DNA of 64,000 nucleotides, from assembly GCF_006974145.1 (NCBI RefSeq), contig NZ_CP039456.1:3100499-3164498 (forward strand). Reading direction: 5' to 3'. The notes beneath the pieces are model-generated. The model ran no database searches. It saw only the letters and a list, made by a program, of their open reading frames with translations, and was not told the origin of the DNA. Below are positions 51,876 through 61,994 of the stretch, piece by piece (the stretch's first letter is position 1; each line of letters begins with the position of its first letter). The DNA is from Changchengzhania lutea (GTDB lineage: Bacteria > Bacteroidota > Bacteroidia > Flavobacteriales > Flavobacteriaceae). The position numbers were made by a program, and so were the translations under genes.

Positions 51876-54800
51876 ATGAACAAACAATTTCATTATTTAT
51901 TCAATATAATTTTTATTATAATAACAACAGTTGCTCTCTCTGCCCAAAGTTCTTATTCTGGTGTAGCTTCTCAATTCGGTGTAAAAGCCCCAGATGTAGC
52001 AGCTTTTGAAGCTGTAAACCTTTTTCCATTAAATGAATATACAGGTAGAGCTAATATTAATATTCCTATCTATGAGATCAATATAGACGGTATAAAAGTG
52101 CCAGTAAGTCTATCGTATAATACAGGCGGTGTTATGGTAGATGACTTAGCCTCTAGAGTGGGATTAGGTTGGTCATTAAACGCAGGGGGTATGGTCTCTA
52201 AATCTATAAGAGGTAAAGATGATTTTGCATATAGTTATATTGTTGTCACTGAGAATGAACTTGGAGTCACTAGTAGAGGTTATTTAATGGGTGCTGAACA
52301 CTTTAGTGGTAGTTCAAATACTTTTGAAGGGGTTACAGATGGGGAACCGGATTTATTTAACGTATCAGTTCCAGGTATTCAAACCAGTTTTGTTCATGCC
52401 ACTAATCGAAGTACAGTAGAGTTAAATCAACAAAACAATATAATTGAAACTACTATTACTCCCTTAGAATCTGGGATGGCATTAACTTATCCATTTCCAG
52501 GCTGGATAAATGCTTTAAATCAACAGTTGCATTTTGGAACAGGGATAAATTCTTATGATGTGCATAAAATAAAAATATTGTCTAATCAAGGAATTGAATA
52601 TCAGTTTAATGAATGGGAACATATCTATAACAATACTAATGCCGGAACAGCTTTTTATCATTCATCTTACCCTTTAAGCAGGTTAATATCTAATAGAACT
52701 AAGCAGGAGATAAATTTTCAATATGAACGTGTGGATTTATATCAATTTGATTCTTTCAATACAACAAAAGTTAATTCAAATTCTAATAATATAGAAAATA
52801 CAGAAGCAAAGACTAGCTTGTGGTTAAAAAAGATTATTCGAATACAATTTGATGAGGGAGATATTTTTTTTCATTATGATTTAAATCGTTTAGATTTACC
52901 AGGAGATAGTGCTTTAACTCAGATAGAGATACGAAATAAAAATGGAGATTTAATAAAAAGAACACACTTTAGCTATTCTTATTTTTTAACTGGAGGTTGT
53001 AGTGCAACTAATTGTAAAAGATTGCGTTTAGATGAAATCTATTTTAGTAATGATATTAACGAATATTTACCTGGTTATAAATTTGAATATAATAACACTA
53101 TTTTACCCGAAAGACATGCGCCGCAAACTGATTTTTCAGGCTATTATAATGGAACGCCTGTAACCACCTCACCACTTAGTCAATTCCCTACACAATATTT
53201 TTATATAGATTCTAATAAATCTCTATTGCCATTTACGATAAATGGAGATAGTAATTATTACACACTTACAGGAACATACAATTTAAATGCATCATTGCCA
53301 CATGCTAAAGCTGCGTCTTTAGAAAAAATAACGTATCCAACAGGGGGCTATAATATTTTAAATTATGAACTAAATTCATTTAAAATATATAACACAGAAA
53401 TAGAAGGGGGTGGATTAAGAGTTAAGCAAAACATATTGTATAATGAAAATGGAATTGTAGAAAGAGATATTAATTATAATTATATCACAGAAACTGGAAG
53501 TACTTCAGGTGGAATATTGAATATTCCTAAGTTTTCAGACGTAACTAACACAAATTATAGTCAACCTATAACTGTTTCTAATATTCCACAAAACATAACT
53601 TTTATAAGTCAAAATAGGAGAGTTAATAGATTAAACTATACTCATGGAGCATTAGTTGGTTATTCAAGAGTAGTTATTGATGAAATAGGCAATGGAAAAA
53701 CAATTAAAGAATATACAAACCCATTATCTAATCCAGATATTTTACCAATTGCTGTTACTAACCAAAGTACAGGAGGAAATTCATTTAATATTCCAAAGTT
53801 TGAGTGGTTACAATTTAAAATAGATTATGGTTTTTTTCCGTCATTAATACTAGATAAAGGAATTCAACGAGGTAATCTATATAAAACTCAAATTTTTAAT
53901 AATGATAATCAACTATTAAATAAAACCGAATTTAGTTTTGACCACCAAACATTTCAGTCAATTCCAATAGGTGAAGCATTTAATTATCCTAATTGGGAAC
54001 CTTATGATGGCCCATGTTGTAGAATGGTGGCTGGAACAAACCTATTTGTTGAGCGAAATATGGTTACACAAAAAACTGAAACAAATTATTTAGAAAACGG
54101 TATCCATATTATTAATAACAACTACCTATATCATTCAGACTATGATTTTATTAAAGAAGAATTTGTTGAATCTGCAGCAAATGAAGTCCTTAAAAAAAGG
54201 TGGTATTATCCAATAGATAGTGAAGTTTCAAATCTACCTTTTGTAAATAGTTTGATTGGTAAAAATAGAATTAGTACGCCTGTTAAAACACAGTCATTAT
54301 TAAATACTAATTTATTAACTGAAGAAATAATTAATTATAGCGATTTTAATTCTGGAGAAATAATAGAACCCAATTCAGTAAGCTTGCAAAAAGCGAATTA
54401 TCCTAGTGAAACAGAGGTTGAATTTGATGTTTATGACCCTGAAAATGCAAATTTGATTCAATTTAGTAATAAAGATAATACACCAACTACTTTGATTTGG
54501 GGATATAATAAGAAAAAAGTGGTGGCAAAAATTGTTGGTGCTATTTATACTGATGTATTAACAACAGGAATTGACATGGATATTATTAATAATCCTACAT
54601 CAGATTCAGATATTCTATTAGAACTAAATAAAATACGTGATTTCTATATTGATAATAAAGCCGTAGAAGTAGTCACAAGTTTATATAATCCCCTAGTAGG
54701 TCTTACACAAAGTCAAGATGAAAAAGGTTATAATGTAACATATTCGTATGATGAATTTAATAGATTTCAGTACATAAAGGATGAAGAACAAAATGTAATT

Positions 54801-56027
54801 AAAGAAAATCGGTATAATTATAGCGATTGGCAAGTAATGCCAGAAAAATTATCTGCAATACTTTCTTATGAATCGATTAGTGAAGGGGTAGGTGGTCAAT
54901 ATAAAATAACAGCTGATCCCTTTAATGGTTCAGGTAATTATAGATATACTTGGACACATGGATTAACAGTTGAAAATGAGACAGCTTCTAATGATTTAAT
55001 TATAGCGAACGATGAATACACTTACATAGAGACATCTCCTGGTATTGGTCCGGATGTGCCTTTTCCTGTATATGAGTTTAACCCTAGCTTAAGCGAGGAG
55101 GAGTTAAAACTAGAATACGAAAATGTAGGTTGGAATTTTGAATCTAGTATATGTAATAGTGTTGCCCCAAACCCTAGACAATATATTGCTGTAAAATGCA
55201 AAATAAGAGATTTAAATACGGGGCAAGAAATACAAAGACAGCTTTTAATGCCGCGATTTTTAAATTTTCCTCCAGCATCTCCAGCATCTCCAAATCTAGT
55301 TGTATCACAACTCAGCTATAGCAACCCTGTTACATATAATGCTAGTATTTACTATTGTGGAGGTTCTGGTGATTTCAGATTTAAATGGAATGGAAGCAAT
55401 ACAGAAACTACTTTTAGCTACACTCAAGGAGTTTATTCTTGTAGCCAAAGCAGTATAACTGTTACCTGTATAATGAGAGATGTGGTAACTGGACAAATAT
55501 TTAATCTTAGTAGTAATTTTTCAGCTGACTGTTCTGAAGAAGAGCAAGATTGCTTTATAGCTGGTACGGAAATAGAAATGGTAGATGGGACCCATAAATT
55601 AATAGAAGATGTAATACGAGGTGACATTATTTTAACCTATAATATTAGTAAAAAAGTATTAGAAAAAGGAATTGTAGAAAATATATCCAGCCCTATTCAC
55701 ACAAATTTTGTGGAAATTACTTTTAGTAATAAAAAAACAAATACAAATACTTGGGATCACCCCTACTATGTTAAGGGAAAAGGTTGGTGTTCCTATAATC
55801 CGGACCTTACATTTAAAAATTATAATTTAAAAGTAAACACTTTAAATGAAGGTGATATCTGTATGATTTATGATTCCAAAAACCAAAGTATTAAAGAAAC
55901 CCGAGTTACAAATCTAAAACCAATAAAAAAGAAACAGCAAACTTTTAATTTAACTGAAGTTAGTAAAAATAATAACTTCTTCGCCAATGGAATATTAGTG
56001 CATAATAAATCAAACCAAAACAAATAA
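51876..56027 (+). CDS. Giant secreted RHS-type protein with C-terminal Hint domain
   Basis: A 1383-residue protein with signal peptide (MNKQFHYLFNIIFIIITTVA...LSAQ). A long N-terminal region follows (FPLNEYTGRANINIPIYEIN, LASRVGLGWSLNAGGMVSKS), typical of SpvB/RHS-associated surface proteins of Bacteroidota. The C-terminal Hint (Hedgehog/intein) domain starts DCFIAGTEIEMVDGTHKLIE, with DHPYYVKGKGWCSYN inside, and ends FFANGILVHNKSNQNK. Hint domains autocleave at the Cys and at His-Asn and release toxin domains in polymorphic toxins. Here only six residues follow HN, so a toxin tail is missing. The next gene begins 2 bp later. Confidence 0.85.
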   Translation: MNKQFHYLFNIIFIIITTVALSAQSSYSGVASQFGVKAPDVAAFEAVNLFPLNEYTGRANINIPIYEINIDGIKVPVSLSYNTGGVMVDDLASRVGLGWSLNAGGMVSKSIRGKDDFAYSYIVVTENELGVTSRGYLMGAEHFSGSSNTFEGVTDGEPDLFNVSVPGIQTSFVHATNRSTVELNQQNNIIETTITPLESGMALTYPFPGWINALNQQLHFGTGINSYDVHKIKILSNQGIEYQFNEWEHIYNNTNAGTAFYHSSYPLSRLISNRTKQEINFQYERVDLYQFDSFNTTKVNSNSNNIENTEAKTSLWLKKIIRIQFDEGDIFFHYDLNRLDLPGDSALTQIEIRNKNGDLIKRTHFSYSYFLTGGCSATNCKRLRLDEIYFSNDINEYLPGYKFEYNNTILPERHAPQTDFSGYYNGTPVTTSPLSQFPTQYFYIDSNKSLLPFTINGDSNYYTLTGTYNLNASLPHAKAASLEKITYPTGGYNILNYELNSFKIYNTEIEGGGLRVKQNILYNENGIVERDINYNYITETGSTSGGILNIPKFSDVTNTNYSQPITVSNIPQNITFISQNRRVNRLNYTHGALVGYSRVVIDEIGNGKTIKEYTNPLSNPDILPIAVTNQSTGGNSFNIPKFEWLQFKIDYGFFPSLILDKGIQRGNLYKTQIFNNDNQLLNKTEFSFDHQTFQSIPIGEAFNYPNWEPYDGPCCRMVAGTNLFVERNMVTQKTETNYLENGIHIINNNYLYHSDYDFIKEEFVESAANEVLKKRWYYPIDSEVSNLPFVNSLIGKNRISTPVKTQSLLNTNLLTEEIINYSDFNSGEIIEPNSVSLQKANYPSETEVEFDVYDPENANLIQFSNKDNTPTTLIWGYNKKKVVAKIVGAIYTDVLTTGIDMDIINNPTSDSDILLELNKIRDFYIDNKAVEVVTSLYNPLVGLTQSQDEKGYNVTYSYDEFNRFQYIKDEEQNVIKENRYNYSDWQVMPEKLSAILSYESISEGVGGQYKITADPFNGSGNYRYTWTHGLTVENETASNDLIIANDEYTYIETSPGIGPDVPFPVYEFNPSLSEEELKLEYENVGWNFESSICNSVAPNPRQYIAVKCKIRDLNTGQEIQRQLLMPRFLNFPPASPASPNLVVSQLSYSNPVTYNASIYYCGGSGDFRFKWNGSNTETTFSYTQGVYSCSQSSITVTCIMRDVVTGQIFNLSSNFSADCSEEEQDCFIAGTEIEMVDGTHKLIEDVIRGDIILTYNISKKVLEKGIVENISSPIHTNFVEITFSNKKTNTNTWDHPYYVKGKGWCSYNPDLTFKNYNLKVNTLNEGDICMIYDSKNQSIKETRVTNLKPIKKKQQTFNLTEVSKNNNFFANGILVHNKSNQNK

Positions 56028-56029
56028 TA

Positions 56030-59000
56030 ATGGCAAAAATTCTTACAATACATCAAATAGGAAAAACCATTATTATACTTTTTGTATCAATGGTCATTAA
56101 TATTACTTATGGGCAAGATAAAAATTATATTCATACGGTTGTTTATAAGCAACCATATTTGGAAAGTAATTTAAGTAATGCAAATACTAATGATAAAATA
56201 GAGTCTATTACTTATTATGATGCATTGGGACGTTCAGAACAAACAATAGCAATTCGTGCCGGTGGACAAGAGCAAGATGTTATAAGTTTTAAAAATTATG
56301 ATGCTTATGGTAGAGAAAATAAAATTTACCTTCCTTTTGCTAAAAGTGCTAATAATGGAAGTTATGAAAATAATCCTTTAAATTCCGTCAATAGTTTTTA
56401 TAATACTGCTAAATATGAAAATACAACCAATCCATATTCTGAAGTTTTATTTGAGGCTTCTCCGATGGGTAGAGCTTTAAAACAAGGATCGGCTGGAACA
56501 GATTGGAAGTTAAATACAACGAGTGATTCTGATCATACTACAAAATTTAAGTATCAAATTAATGAAGCAAATGAAGTAAAACAATTTGATGTATCTCACC
56601 CAAATAGTGATTTAGAAAAAACAGAATTAGAATATATAGGCAATTACCCACTAGGGGAGTTATATAAATCTGTTGTAAAAAATGAAAACTGGCAACCTAC
56701 ACAAACCCATATTAAAGATAATACAATAGAAGAGTTTACAAATAAAATAGGTAGGCTAGTGCTAAAGCGTACTTACAATGATAATCAACCTCATGACACA
56801 TATTATGTGCATGATGATTTTGGAAACCTAACCTATGTTATACCTCCATTGGCTGCCGATCAAGACATAAGTGGTACTACACAAACCGATATTACTTCTA
56901 ATGCAATAGTATCTAGTGGTGAAGTTCTAAATTTAGAGGCTTCAAATTCAATAACTTTAATGCCTGGTTTTAATGCTAAACTAGGAAGTACTTTTAGTGC
57001 AAGAATTGTTAGTCCAAATGTGTCTAACCAAACCGATATACTAGACAATTTATGCTACATCTATCATTACAACAAAAGAAATCAGATTGTAGAAATGAAA
57101 ATTCCTGGTAAGGAATGGGAATATGTTGTTTATGATAAATTAGATAGACCTATACTTACACAAGACGCACTGCAACGAGATGAAAATGTTTGGTTATTTA
57201 CTAAGTTTAATAAATTTGGAAAAGTTGTCTATACAGGAAAATATTCCTACACACCTATAGGAACTAATAGTAATTCTGGTCGCTTGGAGTTACAAAATCA
57301 AGTAAATAATCAATCTAATCCCAAATGGTATGAAATAACAGGAACTTCTAATGTAGATGGTCAAAACTTACCTTACACCAATCAAAGTTTTCCAACAAAT
57401 AGTTTAACTTTACATACTATTCATTATTATGATGATTATAATATGGATACAGCTGGAATAGGTTTAACACTTCCCACAACCATATTGGGTCAGCAAGTAT
57501 CAAATAAAACAAAATCCTTAGGGACCATAAGTAAAGTTAGAATATTAGACACTTATCAATGGGAGACCACTGTATCCTATTATGATAAAAAAGGAATGCC
57601 TATTTATGCTGCTAAGAAAAATGAATATTTAAGTACTGTAGATAAGAGCAAAATAAAGTATGCCTTTTCAGGGCAAATAGTAGAATTTGAAAATTCACAT
57701 ACAAAATCGAGCGTGACAATAGTAACTAATAATAAATACACATACGATCATGCTGGGCGAGTTTTAACACAAACCCAATCTATCAATGGGGGTGATCCAG
57801 AATTATTAGCTAATAATGCTTATGATGAACTAGGGCGTATAGAAAATATAAAAGTAGGTGGAGCCGTAGCAACAATCCCAGAAAATTCAAATGGATTACA
57901 AACTATAGACTACAAATACAATATTAGAGGTTGGTTAAAACAAATTAATAACCCTACATCTTTAGGCGATGATTTATTTAGTTTAAAAATAGGCTACAAC
58001 CAAGGAAGTAATGCTTTATATAATGGTAATATTAGTCAGACCAGTTGGAAAACAGCTAGTATTAACCCAACTAGTAATCCTGTTAGTAATGCGTACAACT
58101 ATACTTACGATGCTTTAAACCGTATTACAAGTGGTATAGATAACACTAATAATTACAGTCTTTCTGGAGTTAGTTATGATAAAAATGGGAATATACAAAC
58201 CTTAGAGCGTAAAGCTATTGGAGGGCTAATGGATAATCTTACTTATACCTATGATGAAGGGAATAAGCTTAAAAGTGTTACCGATGCTATTATAGGCTCT
58301 TTAGGGAATGATGGTTTTAAAGATGGTAATACCAATGGTGATGATTATACCTATGATGAAAATGGCAATATGCTTAAAGATTTAAATAAAGGTATAAACA
58401 CTGATATTATATATAACCATTTAGATTTACCCAAACAAGTAACATTGCCAAATGGCACTATTCAATATTTTTATGACGCTACAGGTAAAAAATTAAAAAA
58501 AATAATTACAGAGGGAAGTGTTGTTAAAACTATAGAATATGCAGGTAAGTATATTTATGAAAACAATGTTTTAAAGTTTTTTAGTCATGCAGAGGGCTAT
58601 GCAGAACCAGATGGTTCTGGTGGTTTTGACTATGTTTACCAATATAAAGACCACTTGGGCAATATCAGGTTGTCATATTCAGATATTGATGGTAATGGTA
58701 GTGTTGCCAATTCTGAAATTGTTGAAGAAAACAACTACTATCCCTTTGGGCTTAAGCATAAAGGGTATAATAGTATTGTTTCCGCCAATACAAATGATGT
58801 TGCTAATAAGTTTAAATTTAATGGTAAAGAACAGGAAAAAGCATTGGGTTATAATATGTACGAGATGGATGTGCGTAGTCTCGACCCTGCATTGGGCAGA
58901 TGGACTAGTATGGACCCTGTAACTCACCATAGTATGAGTACCTATAATGCCTTTGATAATAACCCCGTACTAATTTCAGACCCTAGTGGAGCCGATGGTA

Positions 59001-59872
59001 TGATAGGTTCTAATGGCGGTTCTGGATGGACACTCTATTCTGGGCAAATGGGTACACAATCTTATGGTTATGGACATGGCTTTGGTTCTATAGACTCAGC
59101 AGCTTTTAATTATGCCGCACAACAGCCAAATAGTTCTGAAGAGAATGTAAATGACCCTAATAATAGTAGTTCTGGTTCTAGCGTAACTGATTCTGAAGGC
59201 TCTCAAGGAAGTGGTGCAATAAGTGATGCAGAATGGGCAAAATTAACAGCAGGGTCAATGGTATTAAACGAAGTAACTGTTATTGCAGGCAATAAAGAAT
59301 CTTATGATGCTGCTATACTTAACATTGTTGGGCAGATTTATGCCACTGAGTGGTATGATTCCAACAGTTTTATGGAAAATATGTTATCCACAGGAATGTT
59401 TGTGGTAAATTCTGGACTTGGAGGTGTTTCAACAGTTATTACGTACAAAGGAAAGTATCATCTTTCAAATGAAGTTTTTCATATTAATAAAACAGGAAAG
59501 AGCCTCTCTAATAGATGGAGATGGAGATGGGATAAAAGATACAATAACCCTGTTGCCAAAGCTTGGAGAATTACACAATTAGAGAAAGTTAAAGGGATAA
59601 GAAATTTAAGTACTAAATTAACAAAAGCTGGAGGTGTATTAATTATTGCAGATATTGCACTGTCTGGAGAAATAAAAGTATCGCATGGTATTAATGGTTT
59701 AGCTACAGGTTTAGCATTAACTGGTTTTGGAGCACCTATAGCTGCGGTCTGGTTTATTGCAGATTTAGGAACGGGAACTGCAAATTACTTTTTAGGCAAT
59801 GGGTTTAGAACTATAAGTGATATAATAGATGACAATACTGGAAGTATAGAACTTTATGATGGATTATATTAA
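56030..59872 (+). CDS. RHS repeat protein with variable C-terminal tip (polymorphic-toxin type)
   Basis: A 1280-residue protein with signal peptide (MAKILTIHQIGKTIIILFVS...TYGQ), a DUF6443-like start (SITYYDALGRSEQTIAIRAG) and many YD repeats (YTYDALNRITSGIDNTNNYS, YDENGNMLKDLNKGINTDII). The RHS core end is LDPALGRWTSMDPVTHHSMS, YNAFDNNPVLISDPSGADG. After that marker the final 280 residues are a non-conserved tip: a Ser/Gly-rich stretch, KAWRITQLEKVKGIRNLSTK and a hydrophobic end (LATGLALTGFGAPIAAVWFI). In RHS systems such tips are toxins or binding modules. The small following gene fits an immunity gene. Confidence 0.88.
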   Translation: MAKILTIHQIGKTIIILFVSMVINITYGQDKNYIHTVVYKQPYLESNLSNANTNDKIESITYYDALGRSEQTIAIRAGGQEQDVISFKNYDAYGRENKIYLPFAKSANNGSYENNPLNSVNSFYNTAKYENTTNPYSEVLFEASPMGRALKQGSAGTDWKLNTTSDSDHTTKFKYQINEANEVKQFDVSHPNSDLEKTELEYIGNYPLGELYKSVVKNENWQPTQTHIKDNTIEEFTNKIGRLVLKRTYNDNQPHDTYYVHDDFGNLTYVIPPLAADQDISGTTQTDITSNAIVSSGEVLNLEASNSITLMPGFNAKLGSTFSARIVSPNVSNQTDILDNLCYIYHYNKRNQIVEMKIPGKEWEYVVYDKLDRPILTQDALQRDENVWLFTKFNKFGKVVYTGKYSYTPIGTNSNSGRLELQNQVNNQSNPKWYEITGTSNVDGQNLPYTNQSFPTNSLTLHTIHYYDDYNMDTAGIGLTLPTTILGQQVSNKTKSLGTISKVRILDTYQWETTVSYYDKKGMPIYAAKKNEYLSTVDKSKIKYAFSGQIVEFENSHTKSSVTIVTNNKYTYDHAGRVLTQTQSINGGDPELLANNAYDELGRIENIKVGGAVATIPENSNGLQTIDYKYNIRGWLKQINNPTSLGDDLFSLKIGYNQGSNALYNGNISQTSWKTASINPTSNPVSNAYNYTYDALNRITSGIDNTNNYSLSGVSYDKNGNIQTLERKAIGGLMDNLTYTYDEGNKLKSVTDAIIGSLGNDGFKDGNTNGDDYTYDENGNMLKDLNKGINTDIIYNHLDLPKQVTLPNGTIQYFYDATGKKLKKIITEGSVVKTIEYAGKYIYENNVLKFFSHAEGYAEPDGSGGFDYVYQYKDHLGNIRLSYSDIDGNGSVANSEIVEENNYYPFGLKHKGYNSIVSANTNDVANKFKFNGKEQEKALGYNMYEMDVRSLDPALGRWTSMDPVTHHSMSTYNAFDNNPVLISDPSGADGMIGSNGGSGWTLYSGQMGTQSYGYGHGFGSIDSAAFNYAAQQPNSSEENVNDPNNSSSGSSVTDSEGSQGSGAISDAEWAKLTAGSMVLNEVTVIAGNKESYDAAILNIVGQIYATEWYDSNSFMENMLSTGMFVVNSGLGGVSTVITYKGKYHLSNEVFHINKTGKSLSNRWRWRWDKRYNNPVAKAWRITQLEKVKGIRNLSTKLTKAGGVLIIADIALSGEIKVSHGINGLATGLALTGFGAPIAAVWFIADLGTGTANYFLGNGFRTISDIIDDNTGSIELYDGLY

Positions 59873-59884
59873 ATATAAAAAATA

Positions 59885-60310
59885 ATGAAGAAAAATATTG
59901 AAAAAAAAATTATTTTTCCTGCCTTGAATTTGACTGCTCAAGAATGGGATTTTAGCACCTTAAATGATATAAAACTAGAGGGTCAATTTTATTTGGGTTC
60001 AAATGACTTATTTTTCAACAAGTATTATTTAGAATCATTATTTATAGACGTGAAAGGTAATTTATATAAAATTATAGGAAAAGAGGATGTTGGTAAATGG
60101 AGAAAGTATATTCCTTTTTTTATGAAAAGTAAAATATCCTTTGAGGATTTAAATAGTAAAATACCCTTAAACGAAGTCAAGACACATATTATTAATAAAA
60201 TAAAAAACATTAAATATAGTGATGAAAAAAACGATAAATTTTTAACGGAGTGGATTAAAAGAGTAGAAGATTCTAAGTCTATGAAAGAACTTTTAGAAGA
60301 AAACATGTAG
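59885..60310 (+). CDS. Candidate immunity protein for the RHS tip
   Basis: A 141-residue soluble protein without signal peptide (FPALNLTAQEWDFSTLNDIK, LESLFIDVKGNLYKIIGKED). It begins 12 bp after the RHS stop and ends before a poorly coding gap. Size, cytoplasmic character and position match immunity genes paired with polymorphic toxins, but I recognise no named family. Confidence 0.55.
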   Translation: MKKNIEKKIIFPALNLTAQEWDFSTLNDIKLEGQFYLGSNDLFFNKYYLESLFIDVKGNLYKIIGKEDVGKWRKYIPFFMKSKISFEDLNSKIPLNEVKTHIINKIKNIKYSDEKNDKFLTEWIKRVEDSKSMKELLEENM

Positions 60311-60417
60311 CTCATTAAATGAAGGTGCTTTAGCATTTTTAAAATACAATCATCTTCAAATCTAGAAGAAGTTAACCGTCAAAATGGAAAACAATATTAT
60401 AGACATTTTATATTAAA

Positions 60418-61179
60418 ATGATAATGAAACATAAAAAAACAATTTTTATGATAAGAATGATTTTTTTATTTTTTAGTTTAATTCTTTTAGTAAGTTGTAA
60501 AACGATAATCTCAAATCAATTTTCACAAACAAAAACCACGCAACAAGTCAATTTAGGCAGCGTTGGTTTAGATAAAGATTTTTTGTTGCAACAAGAATTC
60601 AATAATGCCGCCATACCAACGTATAATAAACCGATAAAATTAAGAGTAAGTATTAAATCATTTAATAAACAAACGTATAAAATTTTAACAAAAGCAAAAG
60701 TTTCTCAACCCGCTAACTTTAGTGTAATATATATAGATTCTATTCCTAAAAAGCCGCAATACCTTCAATTACAAATAGCCGATAAGGTAAGTGTATTAGA
60801 GGATCTAAATAGTAAGGCTAATTACAGCTTAAAAGACTATTTAATTCTTAATAAACGCACCAATATAATAACAGATATCTCCATAGCTTTAAACCAAAAT
60901 GATTTAGAAAATATAGCCAATGCAGATGCTGTTTTTTTAGTAGAAGAGAGTTATAAAAAATATGTTTTGCAATATTATAAAACAAGTACTGAAGTTGAAA
61001 AAATCTCTTTTAGTGAGGGCATTATATTTGGATATAAAACTGCAAATTGTTGTTGGCAAGAAAATAGTAAACACCAATTAAGCATTGTAGATTTAGTAAG
61101 TGATTTTAATAATTGCCCCAACAAAACTTATAGATCAGCCAATCGAGCTAAAAAGAAAATCAATTATTTTAAATTATAG
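60418..61179 (+). CDS. Hypothetical lipoprotein in the pilus/RHS cluster
   Basis: A 253-residue protein with a lipoprotein signal (IFLFFSLILLVSCKTIISN; start at MIMKHKK or MKHKK). Mature part is beta-rich (KPIKLRVSIKSFNKQTYKIL) with a late CCWQ pair and NCPNKTYRSANRAKKK. No known domain is recognised. It is followed 4 bp later by another lipoprotein gene. Confidence 0.72.
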   Translation: MIMKHKKTIFMIRMIFLFFSLILLVSCKTIISNQFSQTKTTQQVNLGSVGLDKDFLLQQEFNNAAIPTYNKPIKLRVSIKSFNKQTYKILTKAKVSQPANFSVIYIDSIPKKPQYLQLQIADKVSVLEDLNSKANYSLKDYLILNKRTNIITDISIALNQNDLENIANADAVFLVEESYKKYVLQYYKTSTEVEKISFSEGIIFGYKTANCCWQENSKHQLSIVDLVSDFNNCPNKTYRSANRAKKKINYFKL

Positions 61180-61183
61180 CATC

Positions 61184-61543
61184 ATGAAGCGTTATTTAGG
61201 TGTATTCTGTTTGAGCTTATTTTTGGTTTCCTGTGACGATATTATTGGGGTACCTGATATTTCAGAAAAAAAAGTAGTTGTTTTAGCACCAACCAATAAT
61301 GCCATTTTAGACACAGTTGCAGTTGTTTTTACGTGGGAAGCTCTTGAAGACGCAGAAATGTACCATATACAAGTGGCTAAACCTACTTTTGAGGATGCTT
61401 TACAAATTGTAAAAGATAGTTTGCTAACGGGTACAAGTTTTTCAACAAGCCTAAATACAAAAAGTTACGAATGGCGCGTTCGAGCTGAAAATTCTGGGTA
61501 TAACACAAAATACACCAAACAAGGTTTTTCCATTGAAGAATAA
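61184..61543 (+). CDS. Small lipoprotein with fibronectin III-like domain
   Basis: A 119-residue protein from the ATG at 61184. The signal is MKRYLGVFCLSLFLVSCDD (Cys17). The domain has VVLAPTNNAILDTVAVVFTW, AEMYHIQVAKP and SYEWRVRAENSGYNTKY, the strand pattern of an FN3 fold. It may be an outer-membrane accessory (pilotin-like role possible). It overlaps the next gene by 11 bp. Confidence 0.75.
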   Translation: MKRYLGVFCLSLFLVSCDDIIGVPDISEKKVVVLAPTNNAILDTVAVVFTWEALEDAEMYHIQVAKPTFEDALQIVKDSLLTGTSFSTSLNTKSYEWRVRAENSGYNTKYTKQGFSIEE

Positions 61544-61994
61544 AACAAAAACATACGTCCTTTTAATTGCGGTTTTGAGTATTTGGGGCATTATTGGATA
61601 TAGAATAATAACAACGATAAATCCATCAAAACCCAAAATAGAAAACCAATATTTTGATGTGGCTTTCAATCCAAAAAATAATACTAAAGTGGATACATTT
61701 TCAATTCAAACAGTTAACAGAGATCCTTTTTTAGGAACACTATTAGTTTCAAACAAAACAAGAATAAGCAAAAAGAACACTAGTAAAGTAAAAGTTAATT
61801 GGATACCAGTTACCTATCATGGTAGTATTTCTAAACAAGATGCTAAAAACAAAGTGTTCATTATTTCGATTGATGGAAAGCAATACCCTATGAAAGTTGG
61901 ACAGACGGTTAATGAAGTGAGGCTTATTAGAGGATATACCAATGCTGTTTTGGTTAGCTATAAAGGCGAAAGAAAAGCCATTAAGAAAACATGA
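61533..61994 (+). CDS. GspC/PilP-like inner-membrane protein
   Basis: A 153-residue protein (apparent TTG start) with one TM helix (TYVLLIAVLSIWGIIGYRII) and a periplasmic beta domain: VNWIPVTYHGSISKQDAKNK, VFIISIDGKQYPMKVGQTVN, EVRLIRGYTNAVLVSYKGER. This resembles the homology region of GspC, which links inner-membrane assembly proteins to the secretin. It overlaps both neighbours, so it is part of the pseudopilin operon. Confidence 0.68.
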   Translation: MKNKTKTYVLLIAVLSIWGIIGYRIITTINPSKPKIENQYFDVAFNPKNNTKVDTFSIQTVNRDPFLGTLLVSNKTRISKKNTSKVKVNWIPVTYHGSISKQDAKNKVFIISIDGKQYPMKVGQTVNEVRLIRGYTNAVLVSYKGERKAIKKT

